Assembly: GCA_963739135.1 (NCBI GenBank)
Contig: CAVTZG010000020.1
Location: 124,001 to 188,000, forward strand
Direction: 5' to 3'
Origin: Palsa-504 sp963739135
GTDB taxonomy: Bacteria; Actinomycetota; Actinomycetes; Streptosporangiales; Streptosporangiaceae
Length of the DNA: 64,000 nucleotides
Position 1 is the first letter of the stretch; each line of letters opens with the position of its first letter. This document shows positions 16,932 through 25,154 of this stretch, in pieces. Under the pieces are notes generated by a model. That model was not told the DNA's origin. It made no database searches and saw only the letters and a program-made list of their open reading frames with translations. Position numbers and translations under genes: made by a program.

Positions 16932-18217
16932 GGGAATAGCCCCACCATGACGTCGCCCGCTTCCGGGTCGACGTGGCGGAACATATCCCAGGGCACCCGG
17001 AACACGCGCCCGGACGAGACGGGCCACGGCAGCCGGCGCCGGGCGATGATCCGGCCGCCCTGGCGTACGGCCACGCGCGGGAAGGGCCGGTGCTCGCTCG
17101 CCCACAGCGACGCGTGGCCGCGGGTGGCGGGAACGTCGCCGGGCCTGATGAGCCCGGGGGCCACCCAGGTGAAGGGGGGCTCGGCGCGCAGCCGGACCGC
17201 GGGCCGGGGCGCCCCCTCGTGTGCGAGGTAACGCTGCACCTGCCGGGCCACGTGCCGTCCGTCCAGGGCGGCCACGTCAGCGGTGTCGACCGGATGGAGC
17301 AGGTTGCCCACGCCGAAGATGCCGTCGGCGGTGGTGCGCAGCGCCGAGTCCACCACGGGGCCCAGGTGGCCGGGGTCGATCTCCAGGCCGCGCAGCCGGG
17401 CGAGCTCGTGATCGGGAATCCAGCTGCCGGTGAAGACCACCGCGTCGCAGCCGAAGGTGCGCCGCCGACCGGTGCCGAGGTGTTCCAGCTCGACCGCACG
17501 GACCCGGTCCCGTCCGATCACCCGGGTCACCCGGGTGTGCCGGGCGACGGGAACCCGCAGGCCGAGCCGCCCCGCGGCGGTGACGGCGGCGTAGGCTTCC
17601 GGCCTGCCGCGCTCGGTGGTCATCAGCACAGCCCGGCAGCCCGCGGCCCGCAGCGTCAAGACGGCGGACCAGCTGACCAGTTCCGCGCCCACGATGACCG
17701 CACTGGCGCCGACCGCCCGGTGCTGCAGGTGAACGTGATTTTGCAGTTCGCCGGTGGTGAAGACCCCGTCCGGGCGGTCCCCGGGCACCAGGCGAGCCGG
17801 ACGCGGCCGTTCCCGCGCGCCGGTGGCCAGGATGACCGCCCGGGCGTCCACCTGCAGCCGCCCCTGCGGGCTGGTCACCAGCAGCGAGCGATCACCCGCC
17901 CACCCGGTGGCCATGGCCGACAGCCGCAGGTCGGCCCCGGCCGCTTCGGCCAGCCCGGCCGGGCGCCGGGCGTAGGCCGGGCCGGTCAGCATGGTCCGCA
18001 GGTCACGCAGCCCGTACCCGAGATGGTCGCTATGCCGGGGGATGCCGCCCGCCGCCGCCTCCCGCTCCAGGACGAGCACGGAGGCCACCCCCGCCGAGCG
18101 CAGGTACCGCGCCGCGGTGAGCCCGGCGGGCCCGGCGCCGACGACGACCACATCGGCGGACTCGGCCGGCAGCGCGCTGTCCGGCGGCGGGCCGCTCACC
18201 GGCCGGGGTCCGCTCAC
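16928..18217 (-). CDS. NAD(P)/FAD-dependent oxidoreductase
   Basis: Two-dinucleotide-fold flavoprotein (pyridine nucleotide-disulphide oxidoreductase group) of 429 residues. Seen: DVVVVGAGPAGLTAARYL (FAD), AVILATGARERPRPAR, a second nucleotide site around ASAVIVGAELVSWSAVL, and GIFGVGNLLHPVDTADVAALDG near the FAD end. It resembles flavoproteins found beside DeoR regulators and glycerol or sugar-acid genes; the substrate is unknown. GTG 18217 overlaps the stop of the upstream deoR-type gene as GTGA, so the two are probably co-translated. An 18-base duplication at the junction repeats the GTG, giving MSGPRPVSGPPP at the N-terminus. Confidence 0.85.
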   Translation of the reverse strand: MSGPRPVSGPPPDSALPAESADVVVVGAGPAGLTAARYLRSAGVASVLVLEREAAAGGIPRHSDHLGYGLRDLRTMLTGPAYARRPAGLAEAAGADLRLSAMATGWAGDRSLLVTSPQGRLQVDARAVILATGARERPRPARLVPGDRPDGVFTTGELQNHVHLQHRAVGASAVIVGAELVSWSAVLTLRAAGCRAVLMTTERGRPEAYAAVTAAGRLGLRVPVARHTRVTRVIGRDRVRAVELEHLGTGRRRTFGCDAVVFTGSWIPDHELARLRGLEIDPGHLGPVVDSALRTTADGIFGVGNLLHPVDTADVAALDGRHVARQVQRYLAHEGAPRPAVRLRAEPPFTWVAPGLIRPGDVPATRGHASLWASEHRPFPRVAVRQGGRIIARRRLPWPVSSGRVFRVPWDMFRHVDPEAGDVMVGLFP

Positions 18218-18990
18218 CGGCCGGGGTCCGGGGCCGGGACTACGACGTTCAGGCGCAGGGCGGCCCATTCGGGTCCGGCCGGGAGGGGCGCGTCGGTGAC
18301 GATGCCGTCCAGGTCGGACAGGCCGCAGACCCGGCACGGGGCGGACCGGCCGAACTTGCTGCTGTCGGCCAGGACCAGCACCCGCTGCGCGTGCGCGATG
18401 ATGACCCGTTTGGTCGGCACCTCATCCCGGTGGTAGTCGGTCAGGCCCGCCGCGGGGCTGACCGCACCCGAGCCCAGGAAGGCGATGTCCGCGTGCAGAT
18501 CACGGAAGAAGCCGGTGGTCTCGGCGCCGGAGCAGGCCAGATCGCCGGGCCTGACCCGGCCTCCGGCCACGAGCACCTGGACGTGCGGGCGGGTGGACAG
18601 CTCCGCCGCGACCAGCAGGGAGGGCGTGGCGATCGTGACGCGCAGGTCGGGTGGCAGGGACCGGGCCACCTCGAGGCTGGTGGTGCCCACGTCGATCACG
18701 ACGGTCTGGCCGGGAACGACCAGGGCCGCCGCCGCGGCGCCGATGGCCCGCTTGGCCCCGGCTTGCTCCAGGACGCGCTCGCTGTAGGCGGGCTCTTCGG
18801 CGGCCATCCGGGCCAGCGAGGCCGCCCCGCCGTGCACCCGCCGCAGCATGCCGCGGCGCTCCAGTTCGATCAGGTCGCGGCGCACGGTCTCGGGCGACAC
18901 GCCGAGCTCGGCGGCGAACTGGTCGGTGGTGATGGCCGGGACTCGCTCCAGCGACGTCAGGATGCGACGCCGCCGCTCAACCGCGAGCAC
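18214..18990 (-). CDS. DeoR/GlpR-family transcriptional regulator
   Basis: Repressor of the DeoR family: an N-terminal winged helix (ERRRRILTSLERVPAITTDQ; LGVSPETVRRDLIELERRGM) and a C-terminal sugar-phosphate sensor domain (VIDVGTTSLEVARSL; LADSSKFGRSAPC). It probably controls itself and the co-translated flavoprotein gene and responds to a phosphorylated sugar or polyol. I chose GTG 18990 (MLAVERRRR) because GGGAG lies 8 bases upstream; GTG 18999 is an alternative. The divergent region to 19253 would hold its operator. Confidence 0.9.
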   Translation of the reverse strand: MLAVERRRRILTSLERVPAITTDQFAAELGVSPETVRRDLIELERRGMLRRVHGGAASLARMAAEEPAYSERVLEQAGAKRAIGAAAAALVVPGQTVVIDVGTTSLEVARSLPPDLRVTIATPSLLVAAELSTRPHVQVLVAGGRVRPGDLACSGAETTGFFRDLHADIAFLGSGAVSPAAGLTDYHRDEVPTKRVIIAHAQRVLVLADSSKFGRSAPCRVCGLSDLDGIVTDAPLPAGPEWAALRLNVVVPAPDPGR

Positions 18991-19152
18991 GTGGATCACT
19001 CCCGATCCGGAGTCCCCCGGGCTGGCTTGGGCAAGCCGCCTGCCCGTAACGGTGGAATTATGACCGATCTCTTGGATCGAGTAACCGCGGCTGCCGTGAA
19101 CGGTCAACCGGTTGCGTTGCTGCCGCTCAGCGGCGTTGATGGAGGCCGTGAT

Positions 19153-19181
19153 CTTGACAGTCGAGCCTCACCGGGACAGTG
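19153..19181 (+). promoter_or_regulatory. possible sigma-70-type promoter
   Basis: TTGACA at 19153-19158, a 17-base spacer, then CAGTGT, about 70 bases before the ATG of the alpha/beta hydrolase. The -35 box is perfect and the -10 box weak, so this is a candidate only. Confidence 0.35.
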
Positions 19182-19252
19182 TTCCGGTAAGTCACGGTCA
19201 GAAATCCACAGGTCCGGCCGGGAGGATCTGCGCTGAGTGAGGAAGGGCGACC

Positions 19253-20038
19253 ATGGTGGAGTTCGTCAGCACGGCCCGCGGCCGGTTCGCGGTGCAGGCG
19301 TCCGGGCCCCCCGCCCGGCGGCCGGTCGTGCTGGTGGCCGGGCTCGGGGACGACCATGCGTCCTGGGACTCGATCATGGGCTACCTGACCCCGCAGTACC
19401 GGTGCATCACCTTCGACAACCGCGGGATCGGCCTCAGCCCGATCACGCCCGGGCCGTACTCCATCGGGGACCTGGCCGAGGACGCTCATGCGCTGCACCA
19501 GGCCCTGGGGCTGGCACCGTGCCTGGCCATCGGGTCGTCCATGGGTGGGGCCATCTGCCAGGAATGGGCCCTGCGGTACCCGGCCGACGTCACCGGGCTG
19601 GTCCTGTCCAACACCTGGGGCCGCAGCGACCCGTTCTTGCGGGTGCTGTTCGAGCACTGGGGCTCGCTGGCCGGGCAGGATCTGATGGACAGCATGCTGC
19701 TGTTCGCCATGTCGGCCGGGTACCTGGCCGATAACCCGGGCACGGTGGCGGAACTCCGCGCCTCACCGCCTCCTGACCTGGACGGCTTCCGGGCCGCCGC
19801 GGCCGCCTGCCTGGGCCACGACGCCCTGGGCAGGCTGGGAGACCTGGCGCAGCCGACCCTGGTCCTGGCCGGCCGCCAGGACATCCTGACCCGCCCGGAG
19901 CTGTCGGAGGAAATCGCCGGGGCCATGCCGAATGCGCGGCTGCAACTGCTCGAGGCGGGTCATATGACGTTCTGGGAGACCCCGGAGACCTGGGGCCTTG
20001 CGGTGGCGGACTGGCTCGCCGAGCAGGTGTCCGGCTAG
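19253..20038 (+). CDS. alpha/beta hydrolase
   Basis: Serine hydrolase fold, 261 residues. Seen: the oxyanion region VVLVAGLGDDHASWD, the nucleophile elbow GSSMGG (Ser near residue 93), the acid-bearing strand LVLAGRQDILT and the catalytic His in EAGHMTFWE. The ATG at 19253 follows GAGGAAGGG. The closest recognisable style is the 3-oxoadipate enol-lactonase / AB hydrolase 1 group, but the substrate cannot be inferred. It ends about 150 bases from the convergent reductase gene; that gap contains two palindromes. Confidence 0.85.
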   Translation: MVEFVSTARGRFAVQASGPPARRPVVLVAGLGDDHASWDSIMGYLTPQYRCITFDNRGIGLSPITPGPYSIGDLAEDAHALHQALGLAPCLAIGSSMGGAICQEWALRYPADVTGLVLSNTWGRSDPFLRVLFEHWGSLAGQDLMDSMLLFAMSAGYLADNPGTVAELRASPPPDLDGFRAAAAACLGHDALGRLGDLAQPTLVLAGRQDILTRPELSEEIAGAMPNARLQLLEAGHMTFWETPETWGLAVADWLAEQVSG

Positions 20039-20099
20039 ACCGTAGTTCCCCCCGCTGGCGGACCGACATAGGCGTTGACCTGGTGAAACAGCCTCAGCT

Positions 20100-20117
20100 C
20101 ATGACTACGTAGTCATG
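20100..20117. promoter_or_regulatory. perfect 18-base palindrome
   Basis: CATGACTACGTAGTCATG, with no loop, between two convergent genes. A second imperfect hairpin (AGGTG ... CACCT) lies at 20128-20151. The form resembles a dimeric repressor operator more than a terminator, as there is no GC stem plus U tract. Confidence 0.45.
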
Positions 20118-20186
20118 TATTTTCAGTGATCAAGGTGTCTACCACCTGGTCAAACGCGTCGACCGATCGGCTTGGGGAACTTCGGG

Positions 20187-21623
20187 CTAGAGCGTGAAGC
20201 CGATGGCGCGCAGCTGCTCGCGGCCGCTGTCGGTCATGTCGGCCGGGCGCCAGGCCGGTATCCACTGCCAGTCGACCCGGAAACCGTCGATGTCCTCGAG
20301 CGGAGCGAGCTCGGCCCGGATCTGGTTCTCCAGCACGCCGGTCAGCGGGCAGGCCGCCGAGGTGAGGGTCATGGTGATGACCGCGGTCCGCTGCTGCACG
20401 GAGACGGCTCGCACGAAGCCCAGGTCGACGATGTTCACGCCCAGGTCGGGGTCGATGACCTCGGACAGCGCGTCGTGGACGGCCCGGGCGGCCGCGGTGG
20501 GGACCGGCGAGATGACCGCGCGGAGCTGGTCGCCGTCCAGGCTGAACGCGGAGAAGCTGCGCTGCTCGAGGGAACCGCGGATGATCAGCGGCCCGCTGGG
20601 GTCGGCTTCCGGGTTCAGGCCGGCGCTGGAGATGGTGTGCTCGAACTGGTCGGACCAGAACCAGTGGACATCGCCGAACGGCTCGGGCCGGCCCAGCATG
20701 TTGCGCGCGGCGGCCCGGCCGTGCCGGATGGCGGTGTCGTGGTGCTCGACCCGGACCCGGCGCCCGTACCTGGGCAGGTGCTGGGCCACCACGTCGCCGG
20801 CCGCCCAGACGCCCGGTACCGGGGTGGCGAAATGCTCGTCCACTTCGATGCCGTCCTCGACGGGCAGGCCGGCCTGCGCGGCCAGCTCCTGGTTGGGCAC
20901 CGTCCCGACGCCGACGACCAGGACGTCGGCGTCCACCGGGCCGTCGCCGGTGAGGATCCTGACCCCGCCGCCGGGGCCGCGGGCCAGGCCGGTGACCGGC
21001 TGCCCGGTACGCACGTCCACGCCCGCGTCGCGGTGGATGCCGGCTACGACCTGGCCCAGGTCCGGGCCGAGGGCGCGGTACAGCAGGGTGGGCAGCGCCT
21101 CCAGGATCGTGGCCCGCTTGCCCAGCTGAATGGCGGCGGAGGCTACCTCGCAGCCGATGAACCCGCCGCCGAGCACCGCGACGTGCCCGGCCGCGGCGAT
21201 CCGGTCGCGCAGCTCGGCGGCGTCCTGGACGGTCCGCAGGTAGCACACGCCCTCGCCCTCGACGCCGGGCAGGACGCGCGCGCGCACCCCGGTGGCCAGC
21301 AGCAGCTGGTCGTAGCCCAGGACCGAGCCGTCCGCCAGGGTCACCGTCCGGGCGGCCAGGTCCAGCCGGGTGGCTCGCGCGCCGAGCAGGAGCTCGACCG
21401 AGTTCTGCCGGTACCACTGGTGATCCTTCACCGGTACGGAGCCGGACCGGCCCAGCAGGAACTCCTTGGACAGCGGCGGCCGCTCGTAGGGCACGGTGTC
21501 CTCGGCGCTGACCAGCGTGATGTCGCCGTCGAAGCCTTGCTTGCGCAGCTCGGCGATGGCGGCGGCGCTGGCCACCCCGCCGCCGATGCCGACGATCCGC
21601 GGCTTGCGCTGTGGCCTGCTCAC
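20187..21623 (-). CDS. ferredoxin reductase fused to a DUF59/MIP18 domain (monooxygenase reductase)
   Basis: Residues 1 to about 380 form an FAD/NAD(P)H ferredoxin reductase (IVGIGGGVASAAAIAELRK; YERPPLSKEFLLG; AVLGGGFIGCEVASAA; VWAAGDVVAQ), which would pass electrons to the Rieske protein encoded just upstream. Residues 381-478 are a complete MIP18/DUF59 (PaaD-like) domain (IDPDLGVNIVDLGF; TSAACPLTGVLENQI), a family tied to iron-sulfur and metal-centre assembly. The GTG start overlaps the Rieske stop (GTGA). In related clusters the DUF59 protein is, as I recall, often a separate gene, so this fusion places both functions in the same operon product. Confidence 0.88.
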   Translation of the reverse strand: MSRPQRKPRIVGIGGGVASAAAIAELRKQGFDGDITLVSAEDTVPYERPPLSKEFLLGRSGSVPVKDHQWYRQNSVELLLGARATRLDLAARTVTLADGSVLGYDQLLLATGVRARVLPGVEGEGVCYLRTVQDAAELRDRIAAAGHVAVLGGGFIGCEVASAAIQLGKRATILEALPTLLYRALGPDLGQVVAGIHRDAGVDVRTGQPVTGLARGPGGGVRILTGDGPVDADVLVVGVGTVPNQELAAQAGLPVEDGIEVDEHFATPVPGVWAAGDVVAQHLPRYGRRVRVEHHDTAIRHGRAAARNMLGRPEPFGDVHWFWSDQFEHTISSAGLNPEADPSGPLIIRGSLEQRSFSAFSLDGDQLRAVISPVPTAAARAVHDALSEVIDPDLGVNIVDLGFVRAVSVQQRTAVITMTLTSAACPLTGVLENQIRAELAPLEDIDGFRVDWQWIPAWRPADMTDSGREQLRAIGFTL

Positions 21624-21943
21624 CGGGGGCCGATATCCACGTAGATGGTGCCGTCCTCCCCGACCTGGCAGCCGAACCGGGTCAGCTGCGCGTCATCGGG
21701 ATTGATGCCGCAGCCGGTGGCCGCGTTGAACTCCCACAGGTGCTTGGCGCAGGTCAGCGTCTCCCCGTCCAGGTCACCCTCGTCCAGCGCCGAGGCCTGG
21801 TGCGGGCACCGGTTGGAGTAGGCCAGGACCGTCCCGTCCAGGTTGACCAGCAGCACGGCCTCGCCGTCGACCTTGACGGCGGTCATGTCGCCTTCCCACA
21901 GGTCATCCAGGTTGATCGTCTCCCGCCAGCGAGCGGTCTCCAT
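21620..21943 (-). CDS. Rieske-type ferredoxin of a di-iron monooxygenase (TmoC-like)
   Basis: Small electron carrier of 107 residues that would link the reductase to the hydroxylase. The two cluster-binding motifs are intact: C-P-H in YSNRCPHQASALDEG and C-A-K-H in LTCAKHLWEFN. The N-terminus (ARWRETINLDDLWEGDMTAV) and C-terminus match the toluene/alkene monooxygenase Rieske proteins. ATG 21943 begins 2 bases after the beta-subunit stop. It sits fifth in the operon, before the reductase. Confidence 0.92.
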   Translation of the reverse strand: METARWRETINLDDLWEGDMTAVKVDGEAVLLVNLDGTVLAYSNRCPHQASALDEGDLDGETLTCAKHLWEFNAATGCGINPDDAQLTRFGCQVGEDGTIYVDIGPR

Positions 21944-21945
21944 GG

Positions 21946-22998
21946 TCAGCCCGCTTGCGCCGATCCGTTCCCGCTGGCGGCATCGAGCAGGCCGCCGAGG
22001 TGCTGCTGCCTGGCCGCCCGGGCGTGCGCGGCCACGTCGGCCGCTGACCGGCTGGCACCCGGCGCGTCCGCCAGGATCGTCCCCAGGCCCAGGGCGGCCT
22101 CGTCGGCCAGCCCGGACCAGCGGTCGATCCATTTCGCGAACACGGCTCTGTTTTCCGGACGCTGGGTCACAGCCAAGTTGGCCAGGGCCCGGCTCCACCG
22201 GCCGCGGCGGCGGGAGTCCTCGGCCAGGAACGAGGTGAGCAGCCAGGTCTCCTCGTCGCCGTGCTCCTTGGCCACCTGGCCGAGCTGGGTCAGCAGCACG
22301 TCGTCCAGGGTCGGGGCCAGGACCAGGTTGAGCGCGGTGAACGCCTCGGCCCAGTCGTAGCTGACCAGGGCGTACTCGATCGCCTTGCGGGCCGGCTGCC
22401 AGGCCTCGTGGTCCTCCCACCGGGCCCGCTCGGCCGAGCCGATGCCCGAATCCGGGTGGGCCAGCTGCAGTTCCCTGGTGCGGTAGGCGACGGTGGTCAC
22501 GCGGCGCAGGCAGTCCGCGGTGGCGAAGCCGGCCGCGTTGGTGATGTAGGAACTGGGCGCCATGTAGCCGATATACGCCTGGACCTGCTGGAACCCGTGG
22601 CACAGGTAGCGTGACGGGGTGAAGGCGTGACCGAGCAGCGCCACCGAGCCGGTGTCAAGCGCGGCGTCGTCGCCGGCCGCGGCGTGCGCCTCCAGCACGC
22701 CGCCGAGCTTGGTTTCCGCGTCGGCTTGCAGGTTGACGTAGGCCTTATAGGTCAGCGCGTCGGGGTCGCGGAAGGCGTCCCAGTTCTCGGCGCGCAGCGG
22801 CGAGTTGTCCCGGTAGGTCAGGAACCACAGGTTCGCGGCTGACGACGGGTTCTGCTCGAACGTCGCCGTCCGGTTGCTGCGCAGCGTCCAGTTCTGGGCG
22901 TGGGTGACGATCTCGTACTCGCTCGGCATCCGGCGCACGTCGCCGAACGCGCTGAACGTGCGGCGGGGCCGGGCCTTGCGCGCGGGCGTCTCGGTCAT
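21946..22998 (-). CDS. di-iron monooxygenase hydroxylase beta subunit (TmoE-like)
   Basis: Ferritin-like non-catalytic partner of the hydroxylase in soluble di-iron monooxygenases, 350 residues. Characteristic segments: RRTFSAFGDVRRMPSEYEIV at the N-terminus, TYKAYVNLQADAE, HGFQQVQAYIGYMAPSSYI, ALVSYDWAEAFTALNLVLAP and EETWLLTSFLAEDSRRRGRW. It begins with an ATGA overlap to the effector gene. The subunit normally docks to alpha, which is nearly absent here, so it would have no partner unless alpha is encoded elsewhere. Confidence 0.92.
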   Translation of the reverse strand: MTETPARKARPRRTFSAFGDVRRMPSEYEIVTHAQNWTLRSNRTATFEQNPSSAANLWFLTYRDNSPLRAENWDAFRDPDALTYKAYVNLQADAETKLGGVLEAHAAAGDDAALDTGSVALLGHAFTPSRYLCHGFQQVQAYIGYMAPSSYITNAAGFATADCLRRVTTVAYRTRELQLAHPDSGIGSAERARWEDHEAWQPARKAIEYALVSYDWAEAFTALNLVLAPTLDDVLLTQLGQVAKEHGDEETWLLTSFLAEDSRRRGRWSRALANLAVTQRPENRAVFAKWIDRWSGLADEAALGLGTILADAPGASRSAADVAAHARAARQQHLGGLLDAASGNGSAQAG

Positions 22999-23294
22999 GA
23001 GGTCACTGCCTTTCCGCGGCCGATGCTCTGCCAGGTGATGGCGTCGCTGGTGTTGATCACCTTGCCGCTGAACACGGACATGATCCCGCCGAAGGACCTG
23101 ATCTCGTAGTCCGCGCCGAGGTAGCGGCGCAGCGTCTGCTCGGTCACCGTGATCTGGTCCTCGCCCTGCACCCGGACGTAGGCGCCGCGGTCGATGACCT
23201 CGATGTCGGTACCGGGATTGTCGTCCTCGATGGCGGCGATGATCTGCTCGACCTCATCACCCATCCGCAGTACCGGGCCGACCGGGTTCTTCAT
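22995..23294 (-). CDS. monooxygenase effector/coupling protein (MmoB/DmpM family)
   Basis: Cofactor-free regulatory protein that binds the hydroxylase and gates substrate and oxygen access. The 99 residues show the family pattern: GPVLRMGDEVEQIIAAIEDD, an aromatic-flanked DRGAYVRVQGEDQITVTEQTL, LGADYEIRSFGGIMSVFSGK and a short tail. It has ATGA overlaps with both neighbours, indicating a tightly coupled operon with the gamma subunit gene before it and beta after it. Confidence 0.92.
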   Translation of the reverse strand: MKNPVGPVLRMGDEVEQIIAAIEDDNPGTDIEVIDRGAYVRVQGEDQITVTEQTLRRYLGADYEIRSFGGIMSVFSGKVINTSDAITWQSIGRGKAVTS

Positions 23295-23674
23295 GACCCC
23301 TCCGGGATGTCGTACTCGACCGTGACGTGGTCGAGCGGCTTGAGGCCGGCCTCGGCGACGGTCATCTCGGCGGGCAGCCGCTCGCCGTGGTAGATGACGA
23401 CCTTGTCAAACGGCAGGGCCCGCACCCGCTTGCCCTCCACGTGGTAGGCCACCGCGGCGGCCACCTCGGCCATGGTGTTCGCGGTGGTGACGGGCACCAG
23501 GATCTGCACGAAGTCGGTGGCGAAGATGGCGTTGAGGGGGACCAGCTGCGGCGCGAGGTCCTCGGCGCCCAGCTCGGCGGTGGTGTCAGTGTCGGTCATG
23601 CCAGTGTCGGTCATGCCAGTGTCGGTCATGCCAGTGTCGGTCATGCCAGTGTCGGTCATGCCAGTGTCGGTCAT
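23291..23674 (-). CDS. monooxygenase hydroxylase gamma subunit (TmoB-like) with repeated N-terminus
   Basis: Ubiquitin-like small hydroxylase subunit: VPLNAIFATDFVQILVPV, TMAEVAAAVAYHVEGKRV, KVVIYHGERLPAEMTVAEAG and LDHVTVEYDIPEG match the TmoB type. ATG 23674 overlaps the alpha-fragment stop (ATGA). The N-terminus is a tandem expansion, five MTDTG units then MTDTD, so six in-frame ATG codons precede the conserved part. Any could serve as a start, which leaves the true N-terminus open between 23674 and 23599. Confidence 0.9.
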   Translation of the reverse strand: MTDTGMTDTGMTDTGMTDTGMTDTGMTDTDTTAELGAEDLAPQLVPLNAIFATDFVQILVPVTTANTMAEVAAAVAYHVEGKRVRALPFDKVVIYHGERLPAEMTVAEAGLKPLDHVTVEYDIPEGS

Positions 23675-23675
23675 G
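23586..23675. repeat. 15-base tandem repeat carrying successive ATG codons
   Basis: Plus-strand unit CCAGTGTCGGTCATG, five exact copies plus one variant. On the coding strand each unit begins with ATG and encodes MTDTG, spanning the alpha-stop/gamma-start junction. Confidence 0.9.
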
Positions 23676-24137
23676 ATTGCGCCGCCACGGCGATGCCTTT
23701 GGCCGGACGGCCGACATAGTCCCTGGTCCAGGCTTCGTAGTCCGGGTCGTCGCCCATCACCTCCGGGGTCAGGCCCATGTAGCCGAGGATCCCGCCGACG
23801 TCCATCGGCTGGATCTGCCCGGCCAGGAACCGGTCGATCAGCGTCTCGTGGTTGACGTTGTCCCGGTCCTTCCAGAAGATCTGCCGGCAGCCGTTGCTGC
23901 AGAAGTGGTAGATCCGGCCGTCGTAGGTGAGCTGGACGTCCCTGACCCGCCAGGTCCCGTTCCGTGACTGGGTGGGGTTGCACGCGGGCAGGTGGCAGGT
24001 GCTGCACAGCCATGGCCGCCCGGCGTGAACACCGCGTCGAACTCGTCGATGTCGGCACCGGTCAGCGTGGACAGCGCGACCGGGTGCTGGAAGCCGGGGA
24101 TGGCCTGCAGCCTGAAGTGTTGCCCATTCCGGATGCG
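23671..24137 (-). pseudogene. 3' remnant of di-iron monooxygenase hydroxylase alpha subunit
   Basis: Only the last 150 or so residues of the catalytic subunit remain. The readable part contains QAIPGFQHPVALSTLTG, CSTCHLPACNPTQS, DGRIYHFCSNGCRQIFWKD, ETLIDRFLAGQIQPMDV and GLTPEVMGDDPDYEAW, the C-terminal domain of the toluene/propane-type alpha subunit. The di-iron ligands (two EXXH motifs) and the four-helix core, about 350 residues, are missing: the fragment begins directly after the AraC stop codon in the same frame, with no start. It also has a frameshift near 24011-24024, where VFTPGG in one frame meets PWLCSTCHL in another. The retained codons show no other decay. Confidence 0.85.
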
Positions 24138-25093
24138 CTAGGTCGCGATGCCGCGCTGGGTGCCAAGCTCGCGGTGCAGGGCGTGCGCGTCGTAGTAGGC
24201 GCGCGGCGTCACGCCGAAGCGGCCGCGGAACTCGCTGATGAAATGCGAGACGCTGGCGTACCCGACCTCCTTGGAGATCCGGGCCACGGTCAGGTCACCG
24301 TCGACCAGCAGCTCGCGGGCGCGGTCCAGGCGCATCTCCTTGACGAACTGGTACGGCGAGCGGCCGGTCACGTCCCGGAACAGATGCGCGAAGGCCGACG
24401 GGCTGAGGCTGACCAGGTCCGCCATGTCGGCCACGGTCATCGGCTCGGACAGGTGCCCGCGGACGTACTCCAGGACCGCCGACACCGGGTTGCTGGCGGA
24501 TTCGGCCGCGGCCAGCGCGAGGAGCCGGGCGTACTGCTCCCGCTGCAGCACCCGGTAGACCAGCTCCTGCAGGTAGAGCGGCGCGAGGACCCGGCGGTCG
24601 GTCCCGGTCTTCACCGCGCGCAGGAACCGCAGCACCACCCCGAGCAGATCGGAGTCCAGCGCGGAGACGCACGCCCGGCGGGCGGCTTGCGCCTCGGACT
24701 CGCGGGACCGGAAGGCCGTCGTGCGCCGTTCCAGCATGTCGCTGGACACCTGGCGGACCAGCGCGGGTCGATCTGGAGCACGAAGGACAGGAACGGGCGG
24801 GCGATGGAGGCCTCGAGGATCTCGGCCTGGAAGTGCAGGTGACTGGCCAGGACCAGGTAGTGGAACGGGTCGTGCAGATGCCGCTGGCCGTCGACGGTCA
24901 CCGCCTTGCGGCCCTGAGCCACGATGCACAGCGACAGCGACTGGATCTCCTCCCAGGTCGGACCCGCCGGGCCGGTGAACCGGTAGACGGTCAGGCCCGG
25001 CCACAGGCCGGCGTTCGCGCCGACCTGGGTGGCTACAGCGGCGAGTTCCGCGACGAGGTCACCGGCGTTGTGCGGGAGATACCCAGACGTCAT
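24138..25093 (-). pseudogene. AraC-family regulator, frameshifted
   Basis: Regulator of the AraC type with the AraC_N cupin-like domain (GPTWEEIQSLSLCIVAQGRKAV; SHLHFQAEILEASIARPFLS) and a C-terminal double helix-turn-helix (LSEPMTVADMADLVSLSPSAF; VARISKEVGYASVSHFISEF). The start ATG 25093 has AGGAGG 8 bases upstream. At a GGG run (24765-24767) the frame changes: LQIDP is followed out of frame by ALVRQVSSDMLERRT, and one extra C on the coding strand would join them. It directly precedes the monooxygenase remnant and was probably its activator. Confidence 0.85.
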
Positions 25094-25154
25094 CGCGATG
25101 CCCTCCTGGCCCGTCGGCTACAGCACAAGCATGCGCCGCGCGGCCCGGCGCCGC

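Noticed and set aside
14298..17105. 935-codon open frame antisense to pepN
   Set aside because: Low-complexity Arg/Gly/Val composition and complete overlap with an M1 peptidase having all catalytic motifs.
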